This document shows positions 13,465-14,528 of a stretch of DNA of 14,528 nt, one piece after another. The position numbers were made by a program, and so were the translations under genes. How positions within the stretch are numbered: position 1 is the first letter of the stretch; every line of letters begins with the position of its first letter. Source of the stretch: a candidate division GN15 bacterium (GTDB lineage: Bacteria; Zixibacteria; MSB-5A5; GN15; FEB-12); NCBI GenBank assembly GCA_014729205.1, contig WJKG01000126.1:1-14528 (forward strand), given 5' to 3'. The notes beneath the pieces were generated by a model, which was given only the letters and a program-made list of their open reading frames with translations, had not been told where the DNA came from and ran no database searches.

Positions 13465-14133
13465 TTACTTAACGCGCTTTGGCGTGTGGTTGTTCACCAT
13501 TGCAAAGGACAGATACTCGAGTTCCATAGCCATATTCTCATTGCGAAGATAGACATCCTCGGGAACCCGAAGATTGATCGGAGCAAAATTCAGTATGGCC
13601 TTAACTCCTGCCCTGACAACATCATCGACTATATACTGTGCCACGGTGGCCGGTACCGCGACCACGACCACTTCGATCCGCGCTTCGGTCAGCTCCTGCT
13701 CCAGATTGGCGATATCAGAGACAATCATCCCCTTGTGATTGGAGCCAATCTTGCGCTGGTCATTATCAAAGAGCTTGACTATGTGAAAGCCCTGTTTGGC
13801 GAACTCCTTGTATGAAACCAGCGCCGAGCCAATATTTCCGACACCAATCAGCGCCACCCGCCAAACACGGTCGATACCCAGGATGGTGGCGATGCGCTTC
13901 TTCAGTTCGGTTACCGGATAACCCAGACCGCGCGTACCGAACGACCCGAAAAACGACAGATCCTTGCGAACCTGTGCCGGAGTCAGTTTCTCCCGTTTGG
14001 CCAATTCCTTGGAGGAGACCGTTTCGTAGTTCTCCTTTTCCAAAAGGGAGAGGGCACGGTAATACAATGACAGGCGATGTATTGTCGATTCGGATATGCG
14101 CTTTTTCGGGCCGCCTGCCTGGCTGGATTGCAT
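13465..14133 (-). CDS. rex: Redox-sensing transcriptional repressor Rex
   Basis: Rex binds operators when NADH is low and releases them when NADH rises, thereby controlling fermentation and respiration genes. The chosen start gives 222 residues, the typical length. The N-terminal winged helix (about 12-80) contains LTPAQVRKDLSFFGSFGTRG with GLGY, the hallmark of the family. The Rossmann NADH-binding domain carries GVGNIGSAL (97-105) and the acidic strand end LFDND (121-125). The C-terminus (NMAMELEYLSFAMVN) is the swapped helix region of the dimer. ATG at 14133 is preceded by AAGGAGAGATA; a GTG eight codons upstream lacks such a site and is not used. A near-perfect Rex operator overlaps its own transcription start. 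The upstream neighbour on the same strand is alanine racemase. Confidence 0.96.
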   Translation of the reverse strand: MQSSQAGGPKKRISESTIHRLSLYYRALSLLEKENYETVSSKELAKREKLTPAQVRKDLSFFGSFGTRGLGYPVTELKKRIATILGIDRVWRVALIGVGNIGSALVSYKEFAKQGFHIVKLFDNDQRKIGSNHKGMIVSDIANLEQELTEARIEVVVVAVPATVAQYIVDDVVRAGVKAILNFAPINLRVPEDVYLRNENMAMELEYLSFAMVNNHTPKRVK

Positions 14134-14169
14134 TATCTCTCCTTGCCACTTGTCCACAAGGGACTAACA

Positions 14170-14185
14170 TGTGAAATACTTCACA
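14170..14185. promoter_or_regulatory. Rex operator at the rex promoter
   Basis: TGTGAA-ATAC-TTCACA has perfect 6-bp arms; on the minus strand it extends to TTGTGAAGTATTTCACAT, which differs from the known Rex consensus TTGTGAA-N4-TTCACAA only at the last base. It lies just downstream of the rex -10, over the expected start point, so Rex should repress its own gene. Confidence 0.9.
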
Positions 14186-14188
14186 AGA

Positions 14189-14217
14189 AGTATATCCCCC
14201 CCTCAATACGCTGTCAA
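14189..14217 (-). promoter_or_regulatory. Promoter of rex
   Basis: On the minus strand a perfect TTGACA (14212-14217) and TATACT (14189-14194) are separated by exactly 17 nt. The Rex operator follows within 4 bp. Confidence 0.85.
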
Positions 14218-14254
14218 GAAAAATGTCTTACTTCTTCGAAGGGAGAAACCTATC

Positions 14255-14282
14255 GCTAACTATAGTAACGTCTTAGCGTTAC
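14255..14282 (-). repeat. Nested inverted repeats between alanine racemase and rex
   Basis: GTAACG (14265-14270) pairs with CGTTAC (14277-14282) around a 6-nt loop, and alternatively GCTAA (14255-14259) pairs with TTAGC (14273-14277). This lies in the 202-bp space between the two minus-strand genes, upstream of the rex -35. It could be the end of the alr transcript (no T-tract follows) or a protein-binding site. Confidence 0.3.
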
Positions 14283-14335
14283 AGTACGTGAAAAAATGTA
14301 CAAGCAACCTAAACGACGTAACACTAATTTCTTCC

Positions 14336-14528
14336 TCACGGAACGATTTCTCGCGGCGTCGACAAGGCCAGCCGAGCAACTATCTCATAGTTGATCGTAC
14401 CCGACCAATCAGCCAGGTCATCGGCGGTGATGCGCTCGCTGCCCTCGGCCCCCAGGAGCACCACCGGCTGTTCGTAGCGCACCTGCTTGATATGGGTGAC
14501 ATCGACCATCATCAGGTCCATACACACC
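14336..14528 (-). CDS. alr: Alanine racemase, C-terminal end (truncated by window edge)
   Basis: Only the last 63 residues are present; the gene enters from beyond the right end. VCMDLMMVDVT, VVLLGAEGSERITADDLADW, GTINYEI and the terminal STPREIV match, in order, the C-terminal beta-domain of alanine racemase, whose CMD region contributes to the active site of the partner subunit. The enzyme makes D-alanine for peptidoglycan using PLP; the PLP lysine lies outside the window. Its start and any fusion (for example to MurF) cannot be seen. Confidence 0.92.
   Translation of the reverse strand, partial: VCMDLMMVDVTHIKQVRYEQPVVLLGAEGSERITADDLADWSGTINYEIVARLALSTPREIVP

Noticed and set aside
1..14528. 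Mobile element, phage, CRISPR or defence system
   Set aside because: No transposase, integrase, nuclease, toxin-antitoxin pair, terminal repeats or regularly spaced repeats are visible. All genes have uniform composition and ordinary chromosomal functions.

Overview
The window is about 14.5 kb of ordinary-looking bacterial chromosome, moderately GC-rich. It has Gram-negative envelope genes (a TonB-dependent receptor, an outer-membrane barrel and Sec/lipoprotein signals), good Shine-Dalgarno sites, sigma70-like promoters and intrinsic terminators. I see no insertion sequence, integrase, phage gene, tRNA, rRNA or CRISPR array. A TonB receptor with a carboxypeptidase-regulatory-like N-terminal domain, a PorV/TraF-like outer-membrane protein, a Rex regulator and several TPR or hypothetical secreted proteins together recall the FCB assemblage (Bacteroidetes/Zixibacteria/Latescibacteria-type lineages). 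That placement is inference at low confidence.

Left part (1-4030): a Mn-type superoxide dismutase, cut at its start, ends in a clear terminator. A MarR/SlyA-type regulator follows on the minus strand and converges on it. Divergent from the regulator is a two-gene operon, cystathionine beta-synthase then cystathionine gamma-lyase, which forms the reverse transsulfuration route (homocysteine + serine -> cystathionine -> cysteine). Four SlyA-like palindromes (TTAG-N4-CTAA) surround the regulator gene: two at its own promoter and two beyond its 3' end.

Middle part (4078-8730, minus strand): a TPP (thiamine pyrophosphate) riboswitch behind a good promoter leads into a TonB-dependent receptor, then a sodium:solute symporter, then greA only 19 nt later. 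The riboswitch strongly suggests that receptor and symporter together import thiamine or a precursor across both membranes.

Right part (8760-14528): on the plus strand are an outer-membrane PorV/TraF-like protein, a small barrel protein and a lipoprotein; the last two form an operon ending in a terminator. On the minus strand are a small secreted helical protein of unknown function, a secreted TPR protein, the redox-sensing repressor Rex with an almost perfect Rex operator on its own promoter, and the C-terminal end of alanine racemase.

The regulatory DNA holds most of the interest: the SlyA-like sites, the TPP riboswitch, the Rex autoregulatory operator, a possible leader switch before the transsulfuration operon, and a recurring TTGTCCACA word resembling DnaA boxes. 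I found no clear candidate for an entirely new multi-gene system.
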